Positions 1-12,100 of a DNA stretch of 64,000 nucleotides are shown here, piece after piece. The translations under genes and the position numbers were made by a program. The stretch is from positions 178,601,868 through 178,665,867 of the forward strand of contig OX235279.1 of the NCBI GenBank assembly GCA_944472155.2, given 5' to 3'. How positions within the stretch are numbered: position 1 is the first letter of the stretch; each line of letters begins with the position of its first letter. This DNA is from Trichobilharzia szidati. Taxonomy: Eukaryota; Platyhelminthes; Trematoda; Strigeidida; Schistosomatidae. The notes under the pieces were generated by a model that was given only the letters and a program-made list of their open reading frames with translations, was not told the origin of the DNA and made no database searches.

Positions 1-499
1 CTTATCCATAATGGAGTTATACTCTACCACCACAGTGCCCAAGTTTTATACTTATAGCAATGAAAGGTAGTTGGTTGTCTGAAGCTAAGTTTTATTTCAA
101 AGGAATTGGGTTTTGTTATAGCCCGAATAAGCATTTTTGTATGTGCAAGAACATTGATCCTAGCAGGTTCGGAAGAAAATGGCTGATAACAATGTCTTCT
201 CAACAACTTCGAACAGTCGTTGATAAAATTAGCAAAAAAAAGTATAAACCCTGCGTAGTGCTCGTCAACTGTTTAAGACCATTAGGGAAGTGGAAAAGTG
301 AAATGGTCGCCTAGAAAAATGTGACATGAGTTATTTATTGAGTTAAAGGGCCATGGCGTTCGTTAGATACCGTCTATTTAGCTTATTTTACAACTATACT
401 ATGGTTGTACGTCACTAGTGATGGACTGCAGGCGTGATTTTCGAGTTCTGGTGAGAAGTCACGATCGAGGGACTTTTATCGAGTTGAATGTTTAAAAAC

Positions 500-660
500 A
501 GGTACTTGCTGATGACATTGGCTGGTGGTGACGCTCTGTATTTCGTAGAAAGGCATTGGACTCCGTTCCAGTATCTGAATGCTCAACGCGTCAGCCTCGT
601 TAGCTAAAGTTTTGGAGTTCGATCCCCGATGGTGTCATGCATGAGTACTGCTTAAAAGTC
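500..660 (+). repeat. Sm-alpha-like repeat relic
   Basis: Shares the GATGACATTGGCTGGTGG block with 20230-20260 and, in reverse, 18905-19085. It is followed by a degenerate tRNA-like B box (GTTCGATCCCCG) near 617. The hammerhead region is lost. Confidence 0.4.
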
Positions 661-663
661 CAG

Positions 664-1584
664 TGTGGTGAGAGTTGGCTGCTAGCCAAAGTTGCTAGAC
701 AGTGATTTGCGTCAATGTTTACGTCCTCAATATTGGTCGTGAGAAAAATATGAACAAAGACTGATTCAACAACCAACCACAGCAGACTTTGCGTAGGCGG
801 ATACAGTTAGCATAAATATGTGTTGATTTCCTTAACAAACGATCTGTTGCCTGGCCCTTGTCTTCAGTTGTCACAGTTGGTGTCGCTGCCTACGGACAAA
901 TGGAAAGCCTATGCCCTGCAGTTTTTGATGAAGACATATGGATCTTCGGGCAGGATTTCGAGGCTTCTGCGCAGTTGAGTGGCGTTCTGTCAGATCTGTC
1001 AGCGATGAGGCTGCTACCTGAGATGCTGCTGGAAGGTCGGGAGAAAGCAGCATATGGAAGTGCGAGGCGAAATACCAACGAATGTGCGATAGGATCAGGC
1101 AAACAGTTTCCAAAGTGGGAAGGACCACATATGGTCACTTTGAGATGGGGTTACGCAGACACAGTCGCAATGGTAAACAAAGAGAAACAGGTGAACATCA
1201 ACGAGCGCCGCGATTCCAAACAGCAAGACGAACGAACAAAGCCCCTAGAACCAACTCCAATCGCAAATCTTTGACGGGGGGACGAGTGTGGTGAGAGCTG
1301 GCTGCTAGCCAAAGTTGGTAGACAGTAATTTACGTCAGTGTTTATGTCCCAAATACTGATCGTGAGAAAAATGAGAACAAAGACTTTGCGTAGGCGGATA
1401 CAGTTAGCATATAGATGATCTGACATTCAAGAAACAGTCACAAAGAGATGAAAGATTAACTTTCAGTGAGAAATAACCAATCAGAAGACTGTGTTTGTCT
1501 GCTAACAATAATCTATAATAATGTATATGTGTTGATTTCCTTAATAAACGATCTGTTGCCTGGCCCTTGTCTTCTGTTGTTACA
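664..1584 (+). mobile_element. Short LTR retrotransposon with large internal deletion
   Basis: Two direct repeats, 664-875 (212 bp) and 1287-1584 (298 bp), each start TGTGGTGAGAG and end with ACA. They flank only about 410 bp. A purine-rich run (GGGGGGACGAG, 1276-1286) abuts the second repeat, as a polypurine tract should. The upstream LTR lacks about 85 bp present in the other. The interior reads MESLCPAVFDEDIWI and so on in one frame, which could be a gag start fused to the 3' end of pol. I see no reverse transcriptase and no clear target duplication. Probably a non-autonomous Gypsy-type derivative. Confidence 0.65.
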
Positions 1585-1709
1585 CAGAACTAGAAAGAAA
1601 CACTTGTTCAGTACTCCGTGATGTTCCTTTGTAAACAATACTTCTATAATTAATGTCAGTTCGTGATAAAAATTCAAAATCTCTCATTTTTTGTTTCTTT
1701 GTTTTACAG

Positions 1710-1957
1710 ATTTTCCTGATTGTCAAACACATTTACTGGGAGTTTTAATACCTTCAGGTGAAGCCTATACACTGATTACAAATCAGACGGATTTAAGTTC
1801 ATATCTTGAAAAATTGTCAACAGAAATTCAAGAGAGTAGTACTCATTCAAACATCACTAGTAAAGATTCAATAGGCTTTATTTTTGAACAAACTAATTTT
1901 TTCACATCTTCCGGTGGTCAAGACAGTGATACTGGGTTTATTTATTCACCTTCTAAG
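1710..1957 (+). CDS. AARS2: AARS2 exon a (start of editing domain)
   Basis: The acceptor is a T-rich tract ending in ACAG and the donor is AAG|GTAAGA. The exon encodes a segment ending near IGFIFEQTNFFTSSGGQDSD, which matches the conserved AlaRS strand just before the editing domain (FYAEQGGQ..D). The first codon is split with an exon upstream of the window. Confidence 0.85.
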
Positions 1958-4900
1958 GTAAGACAATGTGTTTTTTTTTCAAAAAAAACTTTTCACTTTG
2001 GCATTAGTTGTTCTGTGTAGGTGTACAGTTAAGTTATCACATTGTGGGGGTGGTACTTTCTCTGCTATTGTTTACTTATTTATTTTTATTTTTTTAATTT
2101 ATTTTGATTTACAGCTTGATTCCACACCGTATTTTCAGTACAAGTGTGGAATTTTCAGCATGGATATCGGTAGCCCAAATTCAGGCCGATCATAGATATC
2201 GGGTGTGCGCCGGCAGGGGATCGAAGCCCGGATCATGTGCATGGTCGGTGAGAGTCCTAACCACTGTGCCACCGACGCACATTGATGTACTAATGGAATT
2301 TACGCTAACTGACTTTATCGACCTAGAGGTTGACTTGTTACCAGGTAACAATCTTGTTGACCTGGAGTATGGGGATGATACTGTTTTCCTAGGTGAAGAC
2401 GTTAATTAGATGTGTAGCGTCTTCTTAACACCATGAGCAGAAATTTTCAAATTTTTGGCCTTCGATTTATTCCAGTCAAATTAAAGATGATGCTACAAGA
2501 CTAGTATCTGCATCGACTCGTATTCTATGGGTACAAAGTGAAGTGGTTGAGTGAGTTGACCAGTTCTTCACTTATTCAGGAAGTTGTCTCAACTTTAATG
2601 GACTGGTCGGTGATGAGATCTCAGCACACATCCCAAAGGCCATGTGGCATTTGCCAAACTCCCTCATCTCTGGCGTATACGTGATATCCGGCTATCGAAC
2701 AGTGGACGTGTGAACTGAGCAGCATGTCACTCTGCCTGTGAGACTTCACATTTGAAGATGACAGGCATGAAAAGAATCGATATCTTTGACCTTGGATATT
2801 TGCATTCTATCCCTGTTTCTCCCTCATGTTAAGTGTTATAATATTGCGGGTAATAATATTGAGAATAGGCGTACTATGTCACATAAGTAGGGAAGTCAGT
2901 CGGCCAATGAAATTCTCTGGGAACTTGTTACATATATCAATCCACAGTCTTTCCCGACGAATGATATTATCTGACATAGGATTAGATTGAAAAAGAGTTC
3001 AGTAGGACGGTTAAATCTAAAACTGGAATCAATCTGTGAAATCTTCTATCGTCGGTTTAACCTGGCGGTGTAGTGAGGTGTAGATTGCCTGGCTGAGGTC
3101 ATGAAGATGCCAATAGAGAATGGGGCAAAGTTCTACAATAGAGTCCCAAGGGATGCGAACGCACGAGTGACTTTGAGTCGACCAATCAGGAAAAATGACG
3201 ATTTTTGCATAGAATTTTACGTATATTTACATAAAAAAACAATAAACAGGATATTTTTCTCTAATATGAGATAAAAAAATCTCCCAATTTTGTAGAGGGG
3301 TTTCGGTTTTTAAATTGAACCAATTTCTCTACATATATTCATGTAGGTGACTGAAAACAACTTCGTTTTGAGATCCGTTGATCGCTCTGATTCTATTTTT
3401 CAGTCTTCCCCAGAAGCCTTCGATTGAATTGGTATGAGTACTGGTCCTGGGGTCGACGAAGTCATCGGAATGGTTGACTCGATGATGTATATAACCCAGT
3501 TGCGATAACCGGTTGTATACTGCCCATTCATCTTGGTGAATGGTGGTGCCTGGTAAGACGAGACGCTGAATAATAGGGAGGAGTGTATCAGTACTCCAAT
3601 CTGGAATCAGCTCGATAAACCCTTTGCGAATCTGGGTGTCATAAATTCCTAAAACCCAAACGTTATTCGCTCTGGCACGCCCCCGATTGTACTTCTTCTT
3701 GATAAGAACGGTTTCATCGATATGGACGACTACATCGACTCCTCCCAACACCTGAGTAATACTATTCATCTCGACAAAATTGAAACCACTGCACAGTAGA
3801 CGTCAACGTATTAGCTGTTTGAGCCGCAGTAGATCGCACCCCGGAATTTAAAACCCAGTAATTGGACAGAAACAAGGTATTCGTCAAAGACAGTTTCGAC
3901 TTTTCAAAGAAAGTTCCTAAAAGACAGTACGCACACTTATTCGCTTCATACACTGTGTACATCTGAATACATATCCATCTGTGACCTGGGTATACGACTG
4001 GAGGTTCATGGAAGCATATCCGAGTACGTTCTATCAATCCATTATCTAGGCAGTACTGGAAAACGTGATCTGGATGGAATTTGCCTCTGCGCTCATGAAC
4101 AGGGTTCATTTTAGCGCTAGAATAATGGTAAGCTTCCTCAATCAATGGCTAGCATGCGTTCAGGGTCATTGGAACATTTATAATCCTGGGACTCTATTCT
4201 TGTGCTTCGGCGAGAATGGCTGGAGACTGTTGGTGAAATGACTGAAAATCGTTCTCAATGGCGCAGTTACATCCACTCTTCATTAACCCTCAGATCTCTG
4301 TACATTCTCATTATTCTCTACGTAACTATTCCTTCTGTCGTACATTTTAAAAATTATAATTCCTTCCATTTTTTTGTCTACGGTTAAATTCTACACGGAA
4401 TGTGACTGAAGTGATATGCTACATTTCTCTGTCGAGTTCTACAATAAAAAAACAGACTCATTCGGTCAGTCGGAGACGTTTCAACAATTTTAACCAGGGC
4501 GTTCACTCAGGACCTTCAATTTGAATCGTCAGTGAGCTGGTCGCGTAACCTGATGGTCGTATGTTTTGATCCTTTGTAGAGTTGTTGATGCTCACTGATG
4601 AATAGTCCCAGGACTCAGATGAAGCAGCAGCTGTGAGAATTCGTGCATTAACTATTCCATGTTGGCTTCCTGTAGATTACTCTGAAGAGAAGCATCAAAT
4701 CGTCTTTGTTATAAAATATGTTCATTATATGCGACAAGAACTGCGACTTGAATGACATTCTGAAAGTATTCATTGATAGTCGTCCTGCTATCCAGTCGAC
4801 CGTAGAAAAGAAAACCAAAGGAAAAATATTTTTCCTTGATGTGCTACTCACAAGGAGAGCTGACGGGTCTTTGAAAAAGATCTGTTTACAGAAAATCGAT

Positions 4901-5868
4901 GTGGATGGGACAACTGACCAATTTTTACAGTTTTGTCTCCGTAGACAGAAAAAGGAATCTAATCCGTTCTGTCTCAACACGGGTGCGGAGAATTCGTAGT
5001 GAAGGTAGTGTTGATAATGAACTCAAACAACTAAAGGAAACCTTCATAGAGAACAGGTATCCACTACGCTTCGTAGAGGCCAATAGCAAAGTACGTGGAA
5101 GAAATACAGAGATTGATATGATAGTTAAAAAAGTGTTGCACCTAAACTTGGAATTTAGGGTGACACTGCGAGTGAAATACTTAAAAATCGTCTGACGAGA
5201 TCATTGAGAAAAACGTTACAAACAACCTACTTTAGCCGTCCACTGGTGCACTTTAATGTCAAGGAAATGTTACCTCGATTGTCTAATTCCATGTGTATTT
5301 ATATGTTCACCTGCTCTTACGGAGCTAGGAACATAGGGCGTTCGTCGAGAAACATATCCTGCCGCGTTCGGGAAGACTTCCCGGTTTGGCTGAGCAAAGG
5401 AGAACGTAGAGATATTAATTCATCCATATTGCAACATCGATATTGTAGATACTGACCACACAGCATCTGACACATCATTTAATATAGTCTACAAGGTCCT
5501 ACAAAGTTTGCCGAAAAGGAGACGAGGGCATTTGCTTTGTATAGCAGAGGCTTTAGCAATACATAACATAAAACCAGAACTTTGAGTACAAAAACAATCT
5601 GTACGATCTCTTTCGTTACCATGGCCTTGATTTTACTATGTAATTCACATAACACTTTATCTAGTCTACTACTTTGACAACATTTCACTCATCCTATGTC
5701 CCCATTATATTATATTCACATTTCCTAATGCACTTTATTTTCCGATCATCTATTTCACGCATGTTTATTGAACTTTAGGTTGACCTCTAGTTATTTAGTT
5801 ATTCATTCATATATCTAGTCAGTTCAATTGTGACTCATAATCCTATACACCTGTATTATTGCACTTTA

Positions 5869-5915
<47 letters not shown>

Positions 5916-6114
5916 AGAGCGCTTATTGAAATACTCTGAGGCTATAGCTATTCATAAACTTAAGCCCCCCCCTGTGTATTCAAAAACAGTTTATTATTAC
6001 TCATAACCTACCTTGGTAATCCTTATTTGGTTGGATTATCAAACGTTGTGTTAAGTATTCTTGTAATTCTTAAATCCTTTTTGTCAATTTGTGTACTTTA
6101 AGTGCCCTTAATTT

Positions 6115-6157
<43 letters not shown>

Positions 6158-9100
6158 CTTGACAAGTGAATGCATGACGGATCAGATTGTTCGAAAATGT
6201 ATAGCGCAAATACATCACATTTTTCAGATAACCTCCGTCTTATTCTAATAACACTATCCAAAGCTTCCATTATCAATTTCTCCCTCCACCCAGCTGTTAC
6301 ATTGGATGTTAAAACTGTCATCTCATCCCATCGTATATTGTAGGATTGTGTGTAACTGCATGTAGTGAGTGGTATGGCTGAACTATTCGCCAGATCTTCT
6401 TATCTTATTCGGGTCGACTAATCTAGATTTTGCTAGGTTTTTATGCTCCGCTAGTGGGGTAGTGCAGGTTGTTTGTGAGGACAAATACTCGCCAGCGATA
6501 ACACTGGCTAGTAGTCGGACCATGTCGTGGATAGGCAGAAGTTAGAATTCATGGGCCATTGGATCGGATCCCAGTGGCTGAATGGTATACGAGCTTGCTA
6601 GCCTTGTAACCGGAAGGTCCTGGGTTCGAACCCGTGTAGTGGGTGCATACTGCCGATGATTCCCAAACTAGAGTGAAACAGGTGTCCAGTACTCCGGTAC
6701 TGGTTTTCAATAGTTCTCTAACTGATATCAATCTGTGATCAACTCGTAAAAACATTACTAACAATTATTTATTTATTTATTCATTCACTCATTGCGTTTT
6801 TAGTGAAACATAGAAGTGCAGTGGTTTATCTCCATTTCACTCTGTTCACTGCTGTCATTTCCAGTTGTTGGCACGTCCTTTTAAATGCTTTCATTTTACT
6901 CTTTCCACATGAATTTCTCCGTATTACCCTGCAACATACACTCAACTCGCTGCTGGCATCCCATTCGGCTTGCACTTAAGTATGGTGTGTGTGTTGTCAT
7001 GTGAAGTTCTCCTCAGGGTATGTCCATTTCCCGCTGCATACTTGTTGATTTGACAATGGCTTTTTGGTTGGTTTGCTTTCAAACGTCCTTGTTGTTTATC
7101 CTTTCTGGTCGACTATTCGAGTTCATCCCAATAGGAAGACGCTGAAACGATATGCACTAAACCAAACAGACTCTTTATCTGATATTCATTGTCGTGGCAG
7201 CGAGATGCGGTATGTGTCGAAGAATGTCTACAGTAGCCTGTCGAATTCAGAATAATGAAGGCTTATACTTCTTTCGCTTCAACGTCTTCATCCATATCGC
7301 CTGTAGGTAAAAGGATCCTGCTTGTGAAAGGAAGTGTAAGAGAGGATTTCTCCAACTATTCCTCTCATTGATGATTGCTGATTGTTGTTCCTGTCTTCTC
7401 TCCTTGTTCTTCGGAAATCTTGTCTGCTCTGTCAACATATTACTTTTCGCTTGTAAATCTTTAAGTTCTTGCAATATGAGATATAATAAATTCCCTGTGA
7501 AATTCACCATCTTCTAGGTTTTGCTTTTGTCAGTTCGCGTTAGGTTCTCCTTCTCATTACACACACCACGGTGTGCTGTAAAATCCATAATTCAGCGCAA
7601 TCAGGAAGATGGTCATTGGCAGGTGATAGTAGGTTGTCTTGTCTTACTCATGCCTTCATTTTAAACACTTCAATGAACTTTTCTGTATGGTAACTTAATT
7701 ATGATATTTTTATTTCCCTTCAAAGTTTTATACATCACTTGATATTTACATGTTTATTTATTTATCATTCCCTTGGGTTCCTAGTGGAACATTGGGTTTC
7801 ACCAACACATCTCCACTTTGTTCTATTTTCTGCCGTCCTCTTCAGCTGGGTCCACGACTGCCCAAACTCTCTCATCTCATCCTCACCACAAAATCTCCTC
7901 CTTGTCACCCAAGGAGAACCCACTCATCGCTTCCCATTTGGATTTCACTCGATCTATGCATGCATTGCGCGCGATGTCTTCCGACGGCCTCCTTCCTCAG
8001 CGTATGTCTACCCAATCTATCTCCATTTTCCATACATATTGTGGACGATCGGCTCTTGGTTGATTTGTTTATTGCCAGAGTTTCTTGTTGCTAACTGTTT
8101 CTGGCCAGCTGGCCATTTGATCTTCAGTATGGAACTAGCGAAGGCAACTGTAGACAAAAGTCTGCAACCTGTTGGAAATCTCTTTCGTGTACACAGTGCA
8201 AATTTCTGACCCGTACAGGAGGACCGACTTGACATTCCATTATGGATAAGATTTTATTTTGATAAATCACACAGTGTTGTACAGTTATATTAACTGATGA
8301 CCACGTTTCGAGCACAACTTATTACTGCTCATAATCATATCAAGTCACTCACACAACCTTTTTCCTTCATTTATATACATGAGTGGAATTGATGATTAGA
8401 CATTTGAATAAAAATCAATATGGGATAATGTACATTCAGAAATAATAATATGAGTGTTATTGATCAAATACAATCAGATGGGAAATACGACGAGTGTTTT
8501 TTATAGTCATAATAAGTAACTTGTTAGAATGTTGTGATGTGTTTGAATTGAAATAGAATTTTAAGATTATTTATTATCCTCTTCTGATTTGAATGGTGGT
8601 AATAATATCTTCCATATTTCTGGTATTTGCATTGAGTCATTTCTGTGTGTGTGATTTATCAAAATAAAATCTTATCTATAATGGAGTTATACTCTACCAC
8701 TGCCCAAGTTTTATACTTATAACCTCTTTCAAGTTTATCCTGTCGATATTGATTGGTGCCGATTGTTGTTGCTGTTGCGGTTCGTTGGTTATCTTCATCA
8801 CCTCCGTTTTCTCTATGTCCATCTGCAGTCCTGTCTTCGCTGCCAGCCAGTCCTCTTCTACCAATTCGTCGGCCTTCATCTGCAAGCCTTCGAGTTTGTG
8901 TGACATTAAACATAAATCATCCACACGCGAAATCCACATCTTCTAGACAGTGTCTTCTTATCGGTCAGTGCAGCGTATTCCTGTCTCCTCGCTCCCATGC
9001 ACAGTCTGATGCAGAGTCCAGTCCACCACAGTTAGCAATATCATCGTTGTTGATAATAAGCAAGCAGCCTTGTCTTACTCCTGTATTCACCTCGAATATT

Positions 9101-12100
9101 TCTGTCTGTGCATTTCGGATTGTGAGGGCGATTGTTACTTCTCGGCTGCCCACACCGTGAAAGTTGGCTGCGTGACCCCAGAGCCCATGGGGACAACTGC
9201 TTGAGGCCGGTCACACACGGCCTGTTTTTGTTTGTTCTTTTTTATTTGGTGTGTCTCAGTAGCATATTTGTCACTTCTGCCCTGTGACACGGCAGCAGGA
9301 AGCGCGGTCGTTGTTAATCCGGGCCCCGACCGATCCGGCATGATATTTTGTGATTTTGTTTGAGTCATAGCGTTGGATTGGGTAACTGCTTTTTGTCTAA
9401 CCGCTATCCAAACAACCTTTCTGGCATGGTAGGACCTCAAGCGACATAAGTCTCAGCCAGTATAGCTTGTTGGGTCATTGCGGTGTTCAAGCCCGACCAC
9501 CACGTCAAGGTAGCAGCTTTCGGTCGGGCCTCGAATATTTACATGCAGTATAGCTTTTCTGCTGTTTAGTTAATTGTTTTATAAAGTTCATCATCTATTA
9601 GCTTTTACTCAATTGATATTTTTAAGCTTTCCTCTTTTTAGATTCATCAATTTCAAGTGAATGAAACCACCTTTCTAACTGATAATACATCATCGAATTC
9701 CCAAACTGATGGTTGGGTGATACATTGGTGTCAAAGACCAAGTTCTGCCGTCTTAACTACTGATTTAAGTAGTAATCTCTGCTTTAATCAACCTTTTACT
9801 TTAAGTATAGACAAAGTGAGTTGTGATTTTTTTATATGCTGTTATATGAGTTTGTATATATAATATTTATCATGCCTATATTAGTGTATGGTCTAGATAT
9901 AGCTACAGAATCGATAAAGTTGTGATTGGCTAGGACAATACGTGTTACGCATTCCGGCTCACCGCTTTCCTCATCCAGCAGTCGTTAACTGACATAGGAT
10001 TAAGTTTGAAAAGAGTTAGATTGGATGGTCACATTTGAACTTGCCATCAATCAATAAAGTGATTGGCTGTCACTCTGAGCCAGGCGCGTAGGAAGGTGTA
10101 GACTGCTTGGTTGAATGAGACTGTTGGACTGATATGGCTAAAAATCGCTGTCAATGGAGCAGTTGCACTCACTCCTTGTAATCCCCCATTATCCGTTAAA
10201 GCCTCATGTTTTTCCATCTTATCATTCCTTCTCCTGTGTACACCTGATTATTATTATTTCCTTTAATTCCTAGAGGAACATAGGGCTTCAGCTGCACGTC
10301 TCCATTGCGTTCGGTTCTCTGCTAGAGTTTTCACCTGGCTCCACGTCTGCCCACATGCTTTCATCTCCTCTTCACATGACCTCGTCCAAGTCACCCTTAC
10401 ACTGACGACCAACTCGCCGCTTCACTTTCGGGTCCCACTCGAGCAATGGCTTATCTAGTGTTGTCACTTGATGGTTTCCTCAGAGTGTGGCCAATCCATC
10501 TCCATTTCTTCCTGCCTATTTGTTTCACAATCGGTTCCTGGTTGGTTCGCTTCCAGAGATCTTTGTTGCTGATCCTTTCCGGCCATCTGATCTTGAGTAT
10601 TGAGCGAAGACAGCTGTTGTTGAATGCCAGTAGTTTGTTTGAGGTGCTCCTTATGCTGCACAGTGCAAGTCTCTGATCCGTATAGTAGCACTGACTTCAC
10701 ATTGAAGTTGAAAATCTGGATCTTATTTTTCATGCTGAGTACTGTTGACCTCCACACAGACTTGAGAGAAATGAAAGCTTGTCTTGCTTTTCCGATTCTT
10801 GCTTTGATATCCTCGTCAGTTCCGTCCTCCTGTAGTTGAAACGATGCTTCCAAGGTAGGTAAAAGAGGTTGTTTCTTTCAGGTTCCTCCCATTTATGCTG
10901 GCTGATCGTTGTCTGTTGTTGTTGTTGCTGTTGGTGGTGTTGGCCAGGAATCTTCATCACCTCTGTTTTGTCTATGTTCACCTGAAGTCCCTCCTATCTT
11001 TGATGCTTCTTCTGCCAACTTGTTGCTTTTCGCTTGCATATCTTCCAGTTTGTGGGAAATCAGACATATATACGTATTATAATTGTTTAAAATGTTTATT
11101 TTGTCGCGTTTTTCTAGCTTTGTTTCCTGTACGCAGTGTGGTAATTTCAACTGCGGAAGGCTTGTGCAGTGTTCTGCACTGCAACTTATTCAGTCAGGCA
11201 GTGTAGTTTTATCAGTGTATTTCATAATGTAAGATATGACCTTAGTGGCATAAATACTGAATTTTCAGTTAGTAGTAGATCTCAGTATCTCGAATCCTGC
11301 GGGCTTCTACTTCACTCTTACTTAAACGATTACTGGTGTTATCTATCAGCAGCTCCCACCTCCTCACACTCATACAATGAATGGTATATCTCGTAGCCTG
11401 TTATGTGAGTAAACAACTGTATTCAACGAACTACACTAGATGGGACGGTGATTCTAACACACCAGAAAGATCGTCTGAATGGCATTTAGACTAAAAGCAG
11501 TTACTGTTGTCGGGTTATTCGCTCATATTATGTTGGGAATATGAGGATGAACTCATACTTCTGGGGAACAGGGATGTAATAACAATAAAGGCGTTCTCTT
11601 GGAACGATGGCTCTAGCCAACTATGCTGTGACTTCGCTTAAAAAAGAATATTTATGTCCTGACTTACTGTTCGTCGATAAGATCTTTATATATATGTAGA
11701 AAACTCCAAAAGCCACTTGAAGTAATCAGCAATGTTTGACCAGCTTGAAACAATTGTCCCAAGAATACCAGAGCGAAAGCAATCCACGGTGAGTCTAACA
11801 CAGCACGCGAATGTCTGGATATATAGTGATAAACAGTTTTCAACACAGAGTTGAATATAAAATAAAGCATGTGCAACGGATAATACTTATCTATTAGAAC
11901 ATTTTTTTTCATTCCTTCACGTTCCCAGTGGAACATAGGGCTTCAAGCTAAAGGCTGGAAGTTTCGGTAGCAGTGGTGTTTATTTTTACAGGATGGGGTT
12001 GCTAGCCACCTCATGTCCAACCTTTCCTCTTTACCAGCTTTATTACTGGCTTAGCTAGGTAAAGGAGTGCGTCGGTGGCCGGGGATCGAATCCCGGTCCA

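Noticed and set aside
858..1274. A host gene of 138 codons
   Set aside because: Lies between LTR-like repeats, begins within the first one, and reads as the interior of a deleted LTR element.
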